This document shows, piece by piece, positions 1 through 10,527 of a stretch of DNA of 64,000 bases. Under the pieces are notes generated by a model, which saw only the letters and a list, made by a program, of their open reading frames with translations, searched no databases and was not told where the DNA came from. Every line of letters starts with the position of its first letter. Positions within the stretch are counted from its first letter, which is position 1. The stretch comes from Panagrolaimus kolymaensis (lineage: Eukaryota; Nematoda; Chromadorea; Rhabditida; Panagrolaimidae): the NCBI GenBank assembly GCA_028622995.1, contig JAJQJQ010000014.1, forward strand, positions 1,240,001 through 1,304,000. The letters are read 5' to 3'. The translations under genes and the position numbers were made by a program.

Positions 1-2713
1 AAAATACAAAAAATTAAAATAAATAAAATTTATTCCTTTCCGTCGAAAAAATAGCAGAGATCTTTCTGAATTTGGAAAAGCTGATGATCGTTTTCCAAAT
101 TTTTTATCCCTTTTAATTATTTTATTTACGATCCAAGCTCCTTCGTCCAAAGATGGAATGATTCGATCCATAAAAAAATCATGAGTTTTTTTAATATTTA
201 TTTGTAACTGGCATTTCTCAAAACCTAAAAAAATTTATTTTAAATTTTTTAGATGCTTATTTTTTGGATTGAAACTAACCATATTAAAAGCTTCAATCAT
301 TTTCTCAGATGTCAAAGTAAATTTATTGAGTGATGTCCCAATTCCTAATTTCATTGACATTCGTGCGATCGTACCTTGCTCAGCGATAGTCGGAAGGAAA
401 ACAATTGGAGTTTTAGTGCAAAGTGCTTCTTTAAAACTGAAAAAATATTAAATTTTCAATATAAAAAAATGTCTCGAAGCAAAACTTTTTTCGAGTCTCG
501 TGGCAAAAAAATAAAACAAATTATCCAACCTTTTCAATCCTCCATGAGTAGGGTGGACCGGGTAGATCTACCAGTAGATTCTACCGGTAGATCTACCGGT
601 AGATCTACCGAAATCTACCGAAAAAATTTTCCAATCTACCGAAATCTACCGCGCCACCAAAATTTAAAAAAAGACGTTCTCGGAGTTTTTTAAGCGAAAG
701 TTATGAATTAGCAGGTTCTAAAATGCATAAAAACGATGTTTTCTCTATTTCCGAAAATTTTTGAATTTTTTTAACAGGGGAGAGTTTATGATAGGAAAGT
801 AATAGCTTGGTCCACCCTGTTGAAAAATTGAAATTTTTTTAAAAGTTTGCAAAACCTATTTTTGTGCCCAAAAATAGCCTTATATCCTTAATTTTGTATT
901 CCTTGATTCAAAATCCCTTTCTTTTCGAATTTTGGACTTGCGGTAGATTTCAGTAGATCTACCGGTAGATCCACCGGTAGATCTACCGGTAGATCTACCG
1001 ATTTTTCAATCTACCGGTAGATCGGTCCACCCTATCCATGAGACATAAATAATTTAGTTTTATGATGTCCAAGAATGGCCAATTGTGGAGCCCATGAAAC
1101 TATTTTTACATGGTTTTTTATTTTTGGTAAATGTCGAGATTTTAATTTTTTCATTGAAAATATTATTCGATATTCAGAAAATTCATCCAAAGCTTTAAAG
1201 AAAGCATCAAAAATAAATTGAGGACATTTATCAAAATTTACGAGCGAGCCAAATGCAATATAAATTGTTCCTAAATTTTTTTTAGATAAAAACAAAAATT
1301 AATGAAATTGTAAAAAAAAAGAATGTTTGAAAAAACCGTGAAAATTTTCAACAAAAAAATTTTTTTTTCACTCAAAAAACGTTTAATTCGAGAGGTTAGA
1401 AAATGGAAAATGTTTCTTAAAATAGTAGTTGTTTACCTTTAGATTCAGAATCTTCAACAAAATCTTTAAGCTCTCCATTTAATTCTGGAGCAGGCAATTT
1501 ACAATGTGATCCAATTCCACGAAAATCAACGGCATGAGGTAAAATGGGACCAATTAAATCCATGCCTTCTCGAAAATTCATTTCAGCATTTCTTATAATT
1601 TCATGGGTACTAAATGGGTAAATCATAAGCTTAGATGGATTTTTATAAGTTAAAATTATTGGATCTAAAATACAAATTATTTTTTTTGCTTTTAACAAAA
1701 AGAATTTGGTTATAATTACTTAGAAAATATAAAACAAAATATTCTCCAATTGTTTGTAAAAAATTGTAGGCTCTTAATCCAAATATCTTTGAATCATAAA
1801 TATCTCCATGTTCTAAAGGCAAAGAAGTACCAAAGTTTGAATCCACTACTGGATTGTAACCTGAAATATGTAAGTTGGGTATTAGCAAAATTTACGATGC
1901 AGCGTTAAAAATAGACAAAAATATTAAAACCAAAAAATATGTTTTCATCAGTAAAAATTTAAATAATTTATGCCACCAAAACTTTTTGATTTCACTTTTC
2001 AAGAAAGGAAGCAGAAGTGTCGGTTGAGAAACCACGGAAATGCGAAAATTAAATTACCTAAAGCTAATTCAGCCATATTTGATTCCATTGCAATGTTAGC
2101 AGTTGTAAAACAAATATATGGAATGCCTTTTAATTCTTTTAAAATTTTTGCTATTGTCATTCCATGAATTGAAAATACTTCATCCACTATCACCAAATTA
2201 TAATCATTTTTAAATATTTCAACAAACTAAAAATTTAACTTAAAAATTTCTGTTAAAAATTATTAACAATTTCTTACTTTTTCAGCTGCATGCAAAATTA
2301 ATTCACCCATATTATTATCCCCAAATTTATGATTTATTGCTGAAATAAAAGAATGTACATCATGAAGCCATAAAACTTTAGATAATTTATCTTCAAAATC
2401 TAAATTTGTTGGCAAATACGCATGTATCATGGATGAATTAAAATCAAGTTTAGCTGATTTTAGAATGCTACATGAATCAAAAATAGTTAATTCGTGGCCA
2501 TCTTCAGACAGCCTAGAAAAAAATATTTTGAAGCAACAAATATGACAATTTTGAAAAACTTGAAACTAAATTTTTTTACCTTTTTAAAAATGGTGCCATA
2601 CTAAATAAATGACTCCTTTCATCGTGGACATGTAAAACTAATATTTTTGCAGAATTTGAATAATCCAGAAACAAAAAATATAATAATACATACCATGCAA
2701 AAGTTTTTTGCAT
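1..2713 (-). pseudogene. UDP-glucuronosyl/glucosyltransferase (UGT), MITE-disrupted, 3' end cut by window
   Basis: A membrane-bound family 1 glycosyltransferase that would conjugate sugars to small lipophilic molecules in the ER. Exons read on the minus strand: 2713-2580 (signal peptide MQKTFAWYVLLYFLFL, then KILVLHVHDERSH), 2512-2278, 2226-2058, 1860-1720, 1664-1437, 1270-1035 and 540-530 (one exon split by an insertion), 436-280, and a last piece running off the window. The UGT donor-binding signature is visible: GTIYIAFGSLV, VSWAPQLAILGHHKTKLFMSHGG, then FKEALCTKTPIVFLPTIAEQ. The exon coding SHGG is interrupted by a 486-bp element that adds an in-frame TAG. A second lesion lies at about 198-200: the exon after the acceptor reads VLRNASYK then TAA, while family-like sequence (DRIIPSLDEGAW) resumes in another frame. 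Family assignment is firm; pseudogene status is inferred from two independent lesions. Confidence 0.85.
549..1034. mobile_element. hAT-type MITE inserted in a UGT exon
   Basis: The 486-bp element has 12-bp perfect terminal inverted repeats (TAGGGTGGACCG at the left; the same on the complementary strand at the right). It is flanked by an 8-bp target duplication TCCATGAG at 541-548 and 1035-1042. An 8-bp duplication with TAGGG-type termini is typical of the hAT superfamily. There is no transposase ORF, so it is a non-autonomous MITE. Subterminal regions consist of tandem palindromic units around GGTAGATCTACC (about 559-660 and 940-1022), the kind of repeated motif hAT transposases bind. An internal copy of the terminus (GGTCCACCCT at about 811-820) hints at a nested or rearranged origin. 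Removing the element and one duplication copy restores the UGT reading frame across SHGG. Confidence 0.9.
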
Positions 2714-3945
2714 ATTTAGTTTACAATTAAAAAGCTGCTCTCGAATTTTTCTTTTTGGATTTTTTTATAACAGCGACCAGAAGAAGCTACAAGTTTTTTA
2801 TAGATTTTATTCCAATTTTATCAATCAAAAAAATGATGGGAAAAGTTTGTAGCCACTGTGCTATTTATTTTTATTTTTCATGTGTGATCTTTGCTTATAT
2901 ATATATACTACATGTGGCTGTCAATCAAAAAAGACAAGATTCTTTTAATAGTTTGTGGTTTTATCGTCCAACAGCAAAAAAAGTTGCTTAAATCAAGAAG
3001 AAAAAAAATACAATGTTTTCTGAACTATAATGTTATAACACAGAATATTTGAAAATGAAATCTTTATTAAAAACTTAAAACAGCCATAAAAAATTGAATA
3101 AAATAAAAAATAAGTCCCAAATAAAAATGAAATATTACTACAAACAAAGCAAAAACAATCCTACTTTGTTTATGGTTGCAAACTTAAAACTTACCAAAAA
3201 TAAAAATAAAACACTGAAATGTTTCCCAGGAAGTGGAAGCAATGAATGAATGAAAAACGCTTATAATGAGAGTGAGTAGCATTGAACAAATGGATGTTAA
3301 GCCCATATGAAAGCAAGCCATATTTTCAGCCAAAGTGACTCGATAATAATGGAATTTGTGCTAAATTGTTTAAAAAAGAAGCCAAAAACTACTATTGAAA
3401 AAGTAAAAAAAAACAAAAACCGAGCATTTTTTTAATTTCTGCATATGTCAGTCAATTTACTCTGCAATAACCAATGGCTATGGATATGGAAAAATAGTTG
3501 CCACTCGAGAAAGAGATTCTGAAACTGCGATGGCAATAATGCAGTGAGGCCAACAACATATGGTTGGTTTGGTTTGGCATGACTGGATATAGTAAAGGAA
3601 AAAGGGTTTGTGGACATAGGCTTGCTTGGGCATGGATTTGACCGAATGGTGGTGAGTTCACTCTTCAAAAATCAAAATAAATATAATTGTAATAAAATGA
3701 TAATTCATACGATAATAAAAGGAGACAATAATAATAAATCAAGACAATAAAAAAAAGTTTTGGAATACAATTGAGGGTTTCAAAATAAATATATAATAAA
3801 AAAAGATGAGGAGATTTCAAAATAATAATAATAATAATAATAAAAATTGGGGAAAGGATTCACTTACAAAAAAGTATAATATTGAACCACGGAAGTACTT
3901 TCATTTTGGATGGAACATTTTTTTCCATTTCATCCATAGATAAAA
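2714..3945. other. Intergenic: UGT promoter side and rsp-5 3' flank
   Basis: Very AT-rich sequence between the UGT start and the stop codon of the SR-protein gene. Both neighbours are on the minus strand, so this holds the UGT upstream region and the 3' UTR of the SR gene. No supported coding region; short ORFs lack splice context and family resemblance. Confidence 0.5.
3821..3843. repeat. (AAT)n microsatellite
   Basis: Uninterrupted run of about seven AAT units in the 3' flank of the SR-protein gene. Confidence 0.95.
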
Positions 3946-5021
3946 TTAATCTCGGTCTGAACCAGATCGGGCGCTTGAGCTTCGTGAACGTGAGCGGGAT
4001 GAAGCTGAACGACTGCGGCTGTGGCTTCGGGACTTTGATTTTGATCGATCTGAACGCGGTGTGGCACTTCGACTGCGACTATGGGATCTAGAACGAGATT
4101 TAGAAACATCTCTATCACGAGATACACTTCGATTCTTTGTTTTTCCATTTCCATTTCCATTGACTTCAGGCAAGGGTGAAACGGATGCGCGTTCGGGAGA
4201 TGGAGTGCGAGCACGTGATTTAGATTTGGATTTTCTTGGTGGAGTTTCAGAGCGACGTTTGGTATCTGTAATAGAATTATTACGGGATCGACGAACTTCG
4301 GGTGAAGGTGAACGACGTCGAGCAGCAACGGGTGAGGCACTTCGTTTACGAGCAACGGGGCTTGGTGAACGGCTATCATCATCTCGACGGGCGGACGATT
4401 TCTTTTTAGCTGGAATGGGTGAAGCTGATTCAGATCGGCGGCGTGAACGTTGTTTTTCAGGGGTTGGACTTCGACTATCAACTCTTTTTGAGGAAGATTT
4501 TTTAACAATTTCAGGGCTAACACTTCGACTATCAGCTCCAACTGCTTTACGAGCTTTCTTTTCGGGAACAGGTGAATCAGATTCCGAGCGTCGACGAGAA
4601 CGCTTTACAGGTGGAGTTCGACTTCGTGAACGACTTGATTCACTTTCAGATCTTCCACGGCCTCCGCCGCCGCGGCGTCGTGAACCACGATGACGATCAG
4701 GGCTTCGAGATCGAGAGCGGTATCGGTCTCGTCGAGATCGATATGGACGACCTTTAGCCATTTCAACCAAAACTCTGGAATATATAAAAATAATTTTAGA
4801 AAGTTTTATAAAAAAGCTCATTTTTACCTTTCACCCAAAAGACTTTTACCATTTAAATCATAAACTGCATCTTCAGCATCTCGCAAACTTGAAAGCTCAA
4901 CAAAACAATATCCATTTTTCATTAGGACATCTCGAACTCGGCCATAACCTTTAAAAAAGTTTTCCAAATCACGAATTCGGGCTTTGTAAGGGAGATGACC
5001 AACGTAAACTCGGGTTGACAT
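3946..5021 (-). CDS. rsp-5: SR splicing factor, single RRM plus RS domain (RSP-5-like)
   Basis: A nuclear pre-mRNA splicing regulator. Two exons, 5021-4828 and 4774-3946, join in frame to give about 340 residues. Residues 1-75 form one RRM: MSTRVYVGHLPYKARIRD (RNP2 region) and NGYCFVELSSLRDAEDAVYDL (RNP1 region), followed by GERVLVEMAKGRPY. The rest is a long RS domain with dense RS/SR/SP dipeptides and blocks such as RRRSESDSPVPEKK and SKSRSRSHSRSRS. The SRSF4/5/6-type RRM1 without the second pseudo-RRM (no SWQDLKD motif) matches C. elegans RSP-5. The start is fixed by the RRM. The 4827-4775 intron has GTAAAA and TTCCAG ends. Orthology to rsp-5 is likely; membership of the SR family is certain. 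Confidence 0.8.
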
Positions 5022-5821
5022 GATTGCGAATTACTAAAATTTAAAAAGAAAATTAGTTGCGGAATTCATAATGAAAAATATTTGAAGCGCGGGAAAAATG
5101 GAACAAGGTTCTTTTAAAAAAATGAAGAAACGCACAAAAAAGTTTGATAAAAGTAAGGCCAAATTTCCTATTTAAGATCCTACTAAAATTATTTTTAAAA
5201 AAATGGAGGGTAATTATAAAAAATGAAATAAAAATAATTCTGGAAGTTTATTTATTGGAAATATTCGAAGCAATGCAAACAAAACTATTGATGAAAGCGA
5301 AGAAAGTTTGCCAAATTTCAACTTTTCTTTATTTTTCGTTGCAGGAATATAAAAAAATTTTGAGGTCAAGTGGCTGGTTAGGGAAAAAGGAGCGAGAAAA
5401 AGGAAAAGAAATAACAAAAAAAGTGTGAGCTCGTGAAAGCGGAGAGAGGAAGGATGCACGAAGAAAAAAAAAGTATGCAAGGAGAAGAAAAATATTTTGC
5501 TCTAAAGAAACCATCAATTTTGCCATGAGTACTTTTTTTGGTCATTGCTTGCTCTGGCTAAAAAAAAAAGGAATGTTAACATCAAAAGAATTATAATTAA
5601 AAAAAGCATAACGATTTTATTGTTTTCAATTGAGACAAAATTAAAAAATCAATCAATAAGCACAAATAAGGAAATAAAAAGTAAAGGCATAACAAAAAGC
5701 AAAAAAAAGTTTAAAATTTAATAGAAAAAAATAAAGAAAATTAACAAAATAATTTTTAGTTTTAACTCGCAAAATCTTTTCTTTTTTCATTCCCTTTGGG
5801 TTATTGGTTAAATTAAAAAAA
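5022..5821. other. Intergenic, SR-gene promoter side
   Basis: Promoter region of the minus-strand SR gene and 3' flank of the next minus-strand gene. Contains purine-rich low-complexity stretches at about 5380-5500; these create long shadow ORFs on both strands but show no family resemblance. No gene supported. Confidence 0.5.
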
Positions 5822-7199
5822 TTAGGATTTGTAGGGTTTTGATACGCATGCATGTTCTTGAATTCCCATTTTAACATATTCTTCATCATTCTCATTTTTA
5901 AAAATTCTTGCTAAAACATATTTCTTTAATTTTGTACATGCCTGACATTGATATCCTTTATAATGAGGCATATAAAAATATTCATAACAATCTTTATGAT
6001 TTGAGGAAGATGAAAAAATAATTAATTTTTGAGTATAATTTTCGGCGCCTGGATTAATAACATTAAAATTTGGAGAATTAATAATTTTTTCTGGAACATA
6101 TTTCAGTGGTGTGCGTGCATCCATGATCACTTTTTCCAAGTCTCACATATTTTTCACCTGTTTCATCATTAGTGAATAGTCTTCCAGTGGTGGTGTTACC
6201 TCTTTGCTGGCGACAATATGAACATTCATAAAGTTTAGAATATTTGTTATAAAACATATTATAACATAAATTTTTATCCATTGGATGTTTCATAACTATT
6301 AAAGCATTTGGAACTCCATGAATGGATGTTCTTAATTCAAATTCATTTTCTTTAAGAATTTTATTATTTGCATATCGCTTTTGGACATAACAATTTTTTT
6401 TATAAATTATTCCACTGTTTTCCATAATTTTTATATTCTTTTTAACTTCAAAATATTTTAAAGGTTTGCATGCATGTTGATATTTGCTTGAAAGACGAAT
6501 ATATTCTTTTCCATCAGAATTTTGATATGATTTAGCGCTAATCATGCCAGATTTAAGCTTTTTACATTCAATGCAATAAAAAATCTTTCCTTCTTTAATA
6601 TATCGATATGTGTAACATTTAGTTTTATCAGATTTTAAAAATACTAAAATTTTTATTACATCACTGTTGGTTTCTTTATAAAATTGAAATCCATCTGGAG
6701 CATGAACTTCAATTTCTTCATCAAGAATATAATCCCTTGGTTGTTGGCATAAATGTTTTGATTGAGTTAAATGAACTTTAAATTCACCAACGATATTTTT
6801 ATAAAGTTTTAATTTTACTTTTCCTTCATACTCATCATTTTTAGGAAGAAGATTCTTTGTCATTTTCTTGCGTTCACAACAAATATAAAATCCATCACCT
6901 TTACATGGAGCATGAGAAAATTCATAACATTTCTTTTTATGATCGTCATCATCTTCAGAACAAAATATTATAATTCTCATAGTTCCATTTGCAATAATAG
7001 GAATTTTTATTTCAAATTTTGTTGAATCCAAAATTAATTCATTTTTAGCCGAATGAGGAAGGAGTTCGATGGGAAGATAATAATTTGAGATGATATTGTT
7101 TCTAAAAAAAGTTTTGGCTATGAATTTATTTTTTTTAACTTTCAACCATACAAATTCTGATACACGAGAATATTTTGAAATGGTGGCTTTTTTAAAATT
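5822..7199 (-). pseudogene. Tandem Cys/His (FLYWCH/GCM-like) repeat region with a frameshift
   Basis: Four divergent repeats of about 80-100 residues. Each is built on the same skeleton: CYxYxY, a YxCxxC pair followed by a basic stretch, and an HxC end. The units centre on CYEFSHAP/ICCERKK/SKHLC, CYTYRY/YCIECKK/QHACKP, CYNMFYNK/YECSYCRQQ/DHGC and CYEYFYMP/YQCQACTK/EHAC. Spacing resembles zinc-binding FLYWCH or WRKY-GCM1-type folds, but exact family is not recognised. Reading on the minus strand, the third unit ends at HGC and then runs into TAA near 6078; the fourth unit continues one base out of frame from about 6130 (skipping one base gives HGC-RTPLKYVPEK, matching the unit 2-3 linker HACKPLKYF). 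So there is a 1-bp frameshift or an assembly error. There is no good start codon of its own; it may be the 3' half of the gene at 7221-8558. Confidence 0.5.
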
Positions 7200-7220
7200 C
7201 CTTTATTAACAAAAAAAAAC

Positions 7221-8558
7221 TCACGTGTTAACGATAGATGTTTTTGAGCTTGATGCTTCATTTGATGAAGCATTTCTTTGAACACTTAGGTCACTATTTT
7301 TAGAAACTTGCATCATGTTTAATTTTGTTGGTGATTTTTTTTTCTTAGGTGAAGAAAATAATCTCCTTCGTCGTTTAGAAGATGGTGGTGGACTAAAAAA
7401 TGAGATCATTCTATCAATTTCAAATAATTTTACTCAAAAACTCACTCGGATTCATCACTCCTATTATTTTCCTCATCACTTTTTTCACTGAAACTATCGC
7501 TGCTATTATCTTCGTCGGTACTAATATTAACATTTTTTTCATGGCCTATTTGCTTCCTAATAATAGCTTCTTTTGTTGGGTTTCTTAGACGTAAATTGTA
7601 AGTTCTGAAAAGCAACTACCAATTTTATTTTTAAAAAATTTTAAAAATGGAATTTACCTTCCAGCAATACTATTTTGGATGGAACTTTCGAGACACTTAT
7701 TACTTTCCCCACTTTTGTTAATAATTTCTTGATTATTATTTTGAATATTCTTTGATGGTTTAAAAAAATCAGTAATTATTGATTTTGATTTCTTTGATTG
7801 TTGCATCGATTTTTCCAATGCCATATTTTCATTGGATTGAGAAAGAATTGTTGGATCAAGTTTTTGTTTTCCAAAATTTTTTATATATTCTTGATTAGTT
7901 TCAATAACTTTGATTAAATCTTGGACAAATTCTGGCACTTCCATGGAATTAAATTCAATCATTTTTGCGAGAGGAAAGATAAACCTTTCTTTCAAAAGTT
8001 CATTTTCAGTCATTTTAAATTTATCATTTTCTATCTAAAAAAGGTAAATTTTTTATAGTCCAACAAGAATAATTCCAATTCCTTACATAATTTTTATTGA
8101 TAATTTCATAAATTTTTTCACAAAGACTTTCTTTGGTAAAAAATAAAATAATATCGTCATTTTTATTTACACCAAAAATATTTAGAATGTTCTGAAAAAT
8201 CAATATTCAGCATCTAATGAAATTAAAAGAGAAAATGTTTAAATTGCCTACTTTCGTTTTGATAAATTTTCTATCAAAATTAACTAACAAAAGTTTCATA
8301 TCTGCAAAATATTTTATAATTATTTTTTTCTTGCAAGCATTAGTTTAAGGAAAAAGGAACAAACCATTATTTAGCGGCTCGATAATCATTCTTTTACTAA
8401 TAATAGAAATTGTAATTTTGCAATATCCATGATTACAAAGATTTCTGGATTCATCGAAAGTTATCAATTTAACGGGTTTTCGCTTTTCCTTAAAATGGAC
8501 TCTATCGTTGATATTTGACAAAAAAAAAATGAAAACTAACCCGATTTTCTTCTTCCAT
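7221..8558 (-). CDS. Unknown nuclear protein with a PIP-degron-like motif
   Basis: Exons traced in frame on the minus strand: 8558-8541 (MEEENR), 8488-8365, 8301-8252, 8191-8087, about 8034-7658, about 7606-7452, about 7393-7221. The first 100 residues (KRKPVKLITFDESR to FFTKESLCEKIYEIIN) look like a small beta-rich domain; PH-like is a guess. Further on lies KSIITDFFKPSK, which fits a PCNA-interacting box with the TD residues and a basic residue at +4, as in CRL4-Cdt2 PIP degrons, although the usual leading Gln is Lys. A basic cluster (SSKRRRRLFSSPKKKKSP) looks like a nuclear localisation signal, and an acidic Ser-rich stretch precedes it. The last exon ends TSIVNT then TGA overlapping a GTGAGT donor, so it may splice into the Cys/His repeat region downstream. 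Function not recognised. Confidence 0.6.
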
Positions 8559-9118
8559 AATTTTTTTCTTAAACGAGGTCGACTGACTGATTTGCGCAAC
8601 AATAAATATTCAAAGTGGAAAAGAAATTTTTGAACACTGAATAAAAAAAAATGCCGCCAAAACTTTTTATTGGTTTTTTGTTGTCCAAAAAATGATGGAA
8701 AATTGGATTAGTCATATTTTGAAAAATGGAAAAAACTTGGAATTGGTTAAAAATCTTTCATAAAATAAAAAAAAATGTCTCTTTAGAAAGCGAAAAAGGA
8801 CCAACGAAAAAGTGAAAAGCAGATAAATAAAAAATAAAAACAGGGAATTCGTAAATTTTTGATGTTTTAAATTTTCAAGCTCGTAGAAAGAAAGAAAAAT
8901 GGTTCTAAATAATTATAATTTGAAATTCATCTTCTCTTTTATTATATTAAAACAATTTTTGAAAATGCATTCTTGAAATGCTTTTTGTCAAAACGTTTTT
9001 AGTGTAAAACAACGCTGAAAACTAAAAATATTTCATAAAACAAAAAGCGTTGGAAAATTTCCTTAGTTTATTACAATCCAACACTTCGATCTTTCATTAA
9101 TTTTTTATTTTTATTTTA

Positions 9119-9121
9119 CAG
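9119..9121 (+). promoter_or_regulatory. Probable trans-splice acceptor for the C1orf50-like gene
   Basis: A T-rich tract ends TTTTACAG 29 bases before the start codon with no candidate 5' exon upstream. In nematodes this layout usually marks spliced-leader addition. Confidence 0.5.
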
Positions 9122-9150
9122 TATTTTAAAACCAAAATATTCCACTAACC

Positions 9151-9800
9151 ATGGAAAGTAACAACAGTAACACGACTTCATCAACCAACAATCCTCAGGG
9201 TAAAGATTTTTCAAAATCATTATTTTCTAAGTTAAAAAGTTTTATAATAAATGTTTTAGTGAATCTCGTGACTCCATCAACTGAAACAAATATAGTTTCA
9301 TTAAAAATGGTTCATAAACAATATCATCCTGAAGATCTTGTATCTTTGGCTCATTCAATACAAACTTCCAAAGAATTTGTAACTCAAAATACTTTTTCCA
9401 AATTAACTGTGATTGCAGAACAAATGAAAGCTCTTGAAGAAGTTAGTAAATCTTTTGCTTCCCTTTTTTGCCACAATTTTAACTCTAAATTTTTTTTCTT
9501 CAGCAAGCCAGACAAATCCTTGAAAAAGCTAAAGATGATACACATTTGCATAATGTTCCATGCAATGTTCAAAAAATTCCCGGAAAAATATATTATTTAT
9601 GGCTAAAACCTAATGGAGAAAAATTCTTTTCTTTAATAGGGCCAAATGAATGGGAAAATACTAAAAATGAACATCTTGCTACATATCGATTTGAATATGA
9701 TCGAACTTTTACAAATGAAAAAGATTTTGATTCAAAGAAAAATAAGCAACGAATGGTTGAAGGATATTATGGTGGCATTTCACGGGCAATTGAATTTTAA
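9151..9800 (+). CDS. C1orf50: C1orf50-like protein (DUF2452)
   Basis: Conserved animal protein of unknown biochemical role. Two exons, 9151-9441 and 9504-9800, split by a 62-bp intron (GTTAGT...TTCAG), give 195 residues. The family core is clear: EDLVSLAHSIQTSKEFVTQN, NKL/SKLTVIAEQMKALEEQAR, KDDTHLHNVPCNVQKIPGK, IYYLWLKPNGEKFFSLIGP and EWENTKNEHLATYRFEYD, matching vertebrate C1orf50 over its whole conserved length. The N-terminal about 40 residues are Asn/Ser/Thr-rich and not conserved. It opens a run of plus-strand housekeeping genes. The family match is by recall of the human protein; the function is not known to me. Confidence 0.85.
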
Positions 9801-10527
9801 TCTTCTTCTTTTTATGTAACAAAAATTTTATATTCTAATTTGAAGGGAAAAAATATAGTCAAAATGTTTTTATTAGAGATGTAATAAATCAAACTTTTAC
9901 AATGTTTATAGTTTTTTTTTGTTGAACATTTACAAGTAAATTTACACATCAAAAAAATTTTCTCAAGGAAATTGTAACTAAAATGTTTTTCTTAGTTTGT
10001 TATTGACATTGAATAAAGTTTATTTTCTGAATAAGTAACACAAAAAACATTAAATTGCTAGGTTTAATATTTGCTGAATAAATTTATGTATCGTTAAAAA
10101 TTATCATTTTCATGTTTTTTGTATGAATTGGCGCGCAAACATAAAAAGTATGGCCAAGTGTTCTTTTCAGAAGAAATGATCGCAGCCTTTGAATTTTTTC
10201 TTTGCGCATTTTTTTCTTTCTTCAAGGTCTCTTCTTCTTCTTTCTTTGTTTTTTGATTTTATTTCCTTCCAACAAAATTTTTATTTTCAATCAAAGCCTT
10301 TTTTGGATGCTGAAACCTAACTTGGAGCTATTATTTGTGGTTATTAACACTTTATTTTGTTACGTTGACCTCCTGTTATTCTAACTTTCAAACATGCGTT
10401 CATAATTTTCTACCCTTTATTTGATTACTTTGATATATTTTTTTGCGTGACTATTTTTCTGTATTGTTTGTGTTATTGAAACTAAAACGATTGATTTTTC
10501 AGATTTGATTATCTACCAAAAAGAAGA
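9801..10527. other. Intergenic, 3' UTR and HMG-gene leader
   Basis: Several AATAAA-type signals follow the C1orf50-like stop (around 10010). A T-rich acceptor TTTTTCAG ends near 10502, 26 bases before the HMG-box start, and may be a trans-splice site or the end of a 5' UTR intron. No coding region supported. Confidence 0.5.

Noticed and set aside
2755..2991. 78-residue plus-strand ORF upstream of the UGT
   Set aside because: No conserved motif, no splice partners, AT-rich chance ORF.
4061..4693. Long plus-strand ORF rich in Arg/Leu opposite the SR protein
   Set aside because: Antisense shadow of the RS-domain coding exon; no family features.
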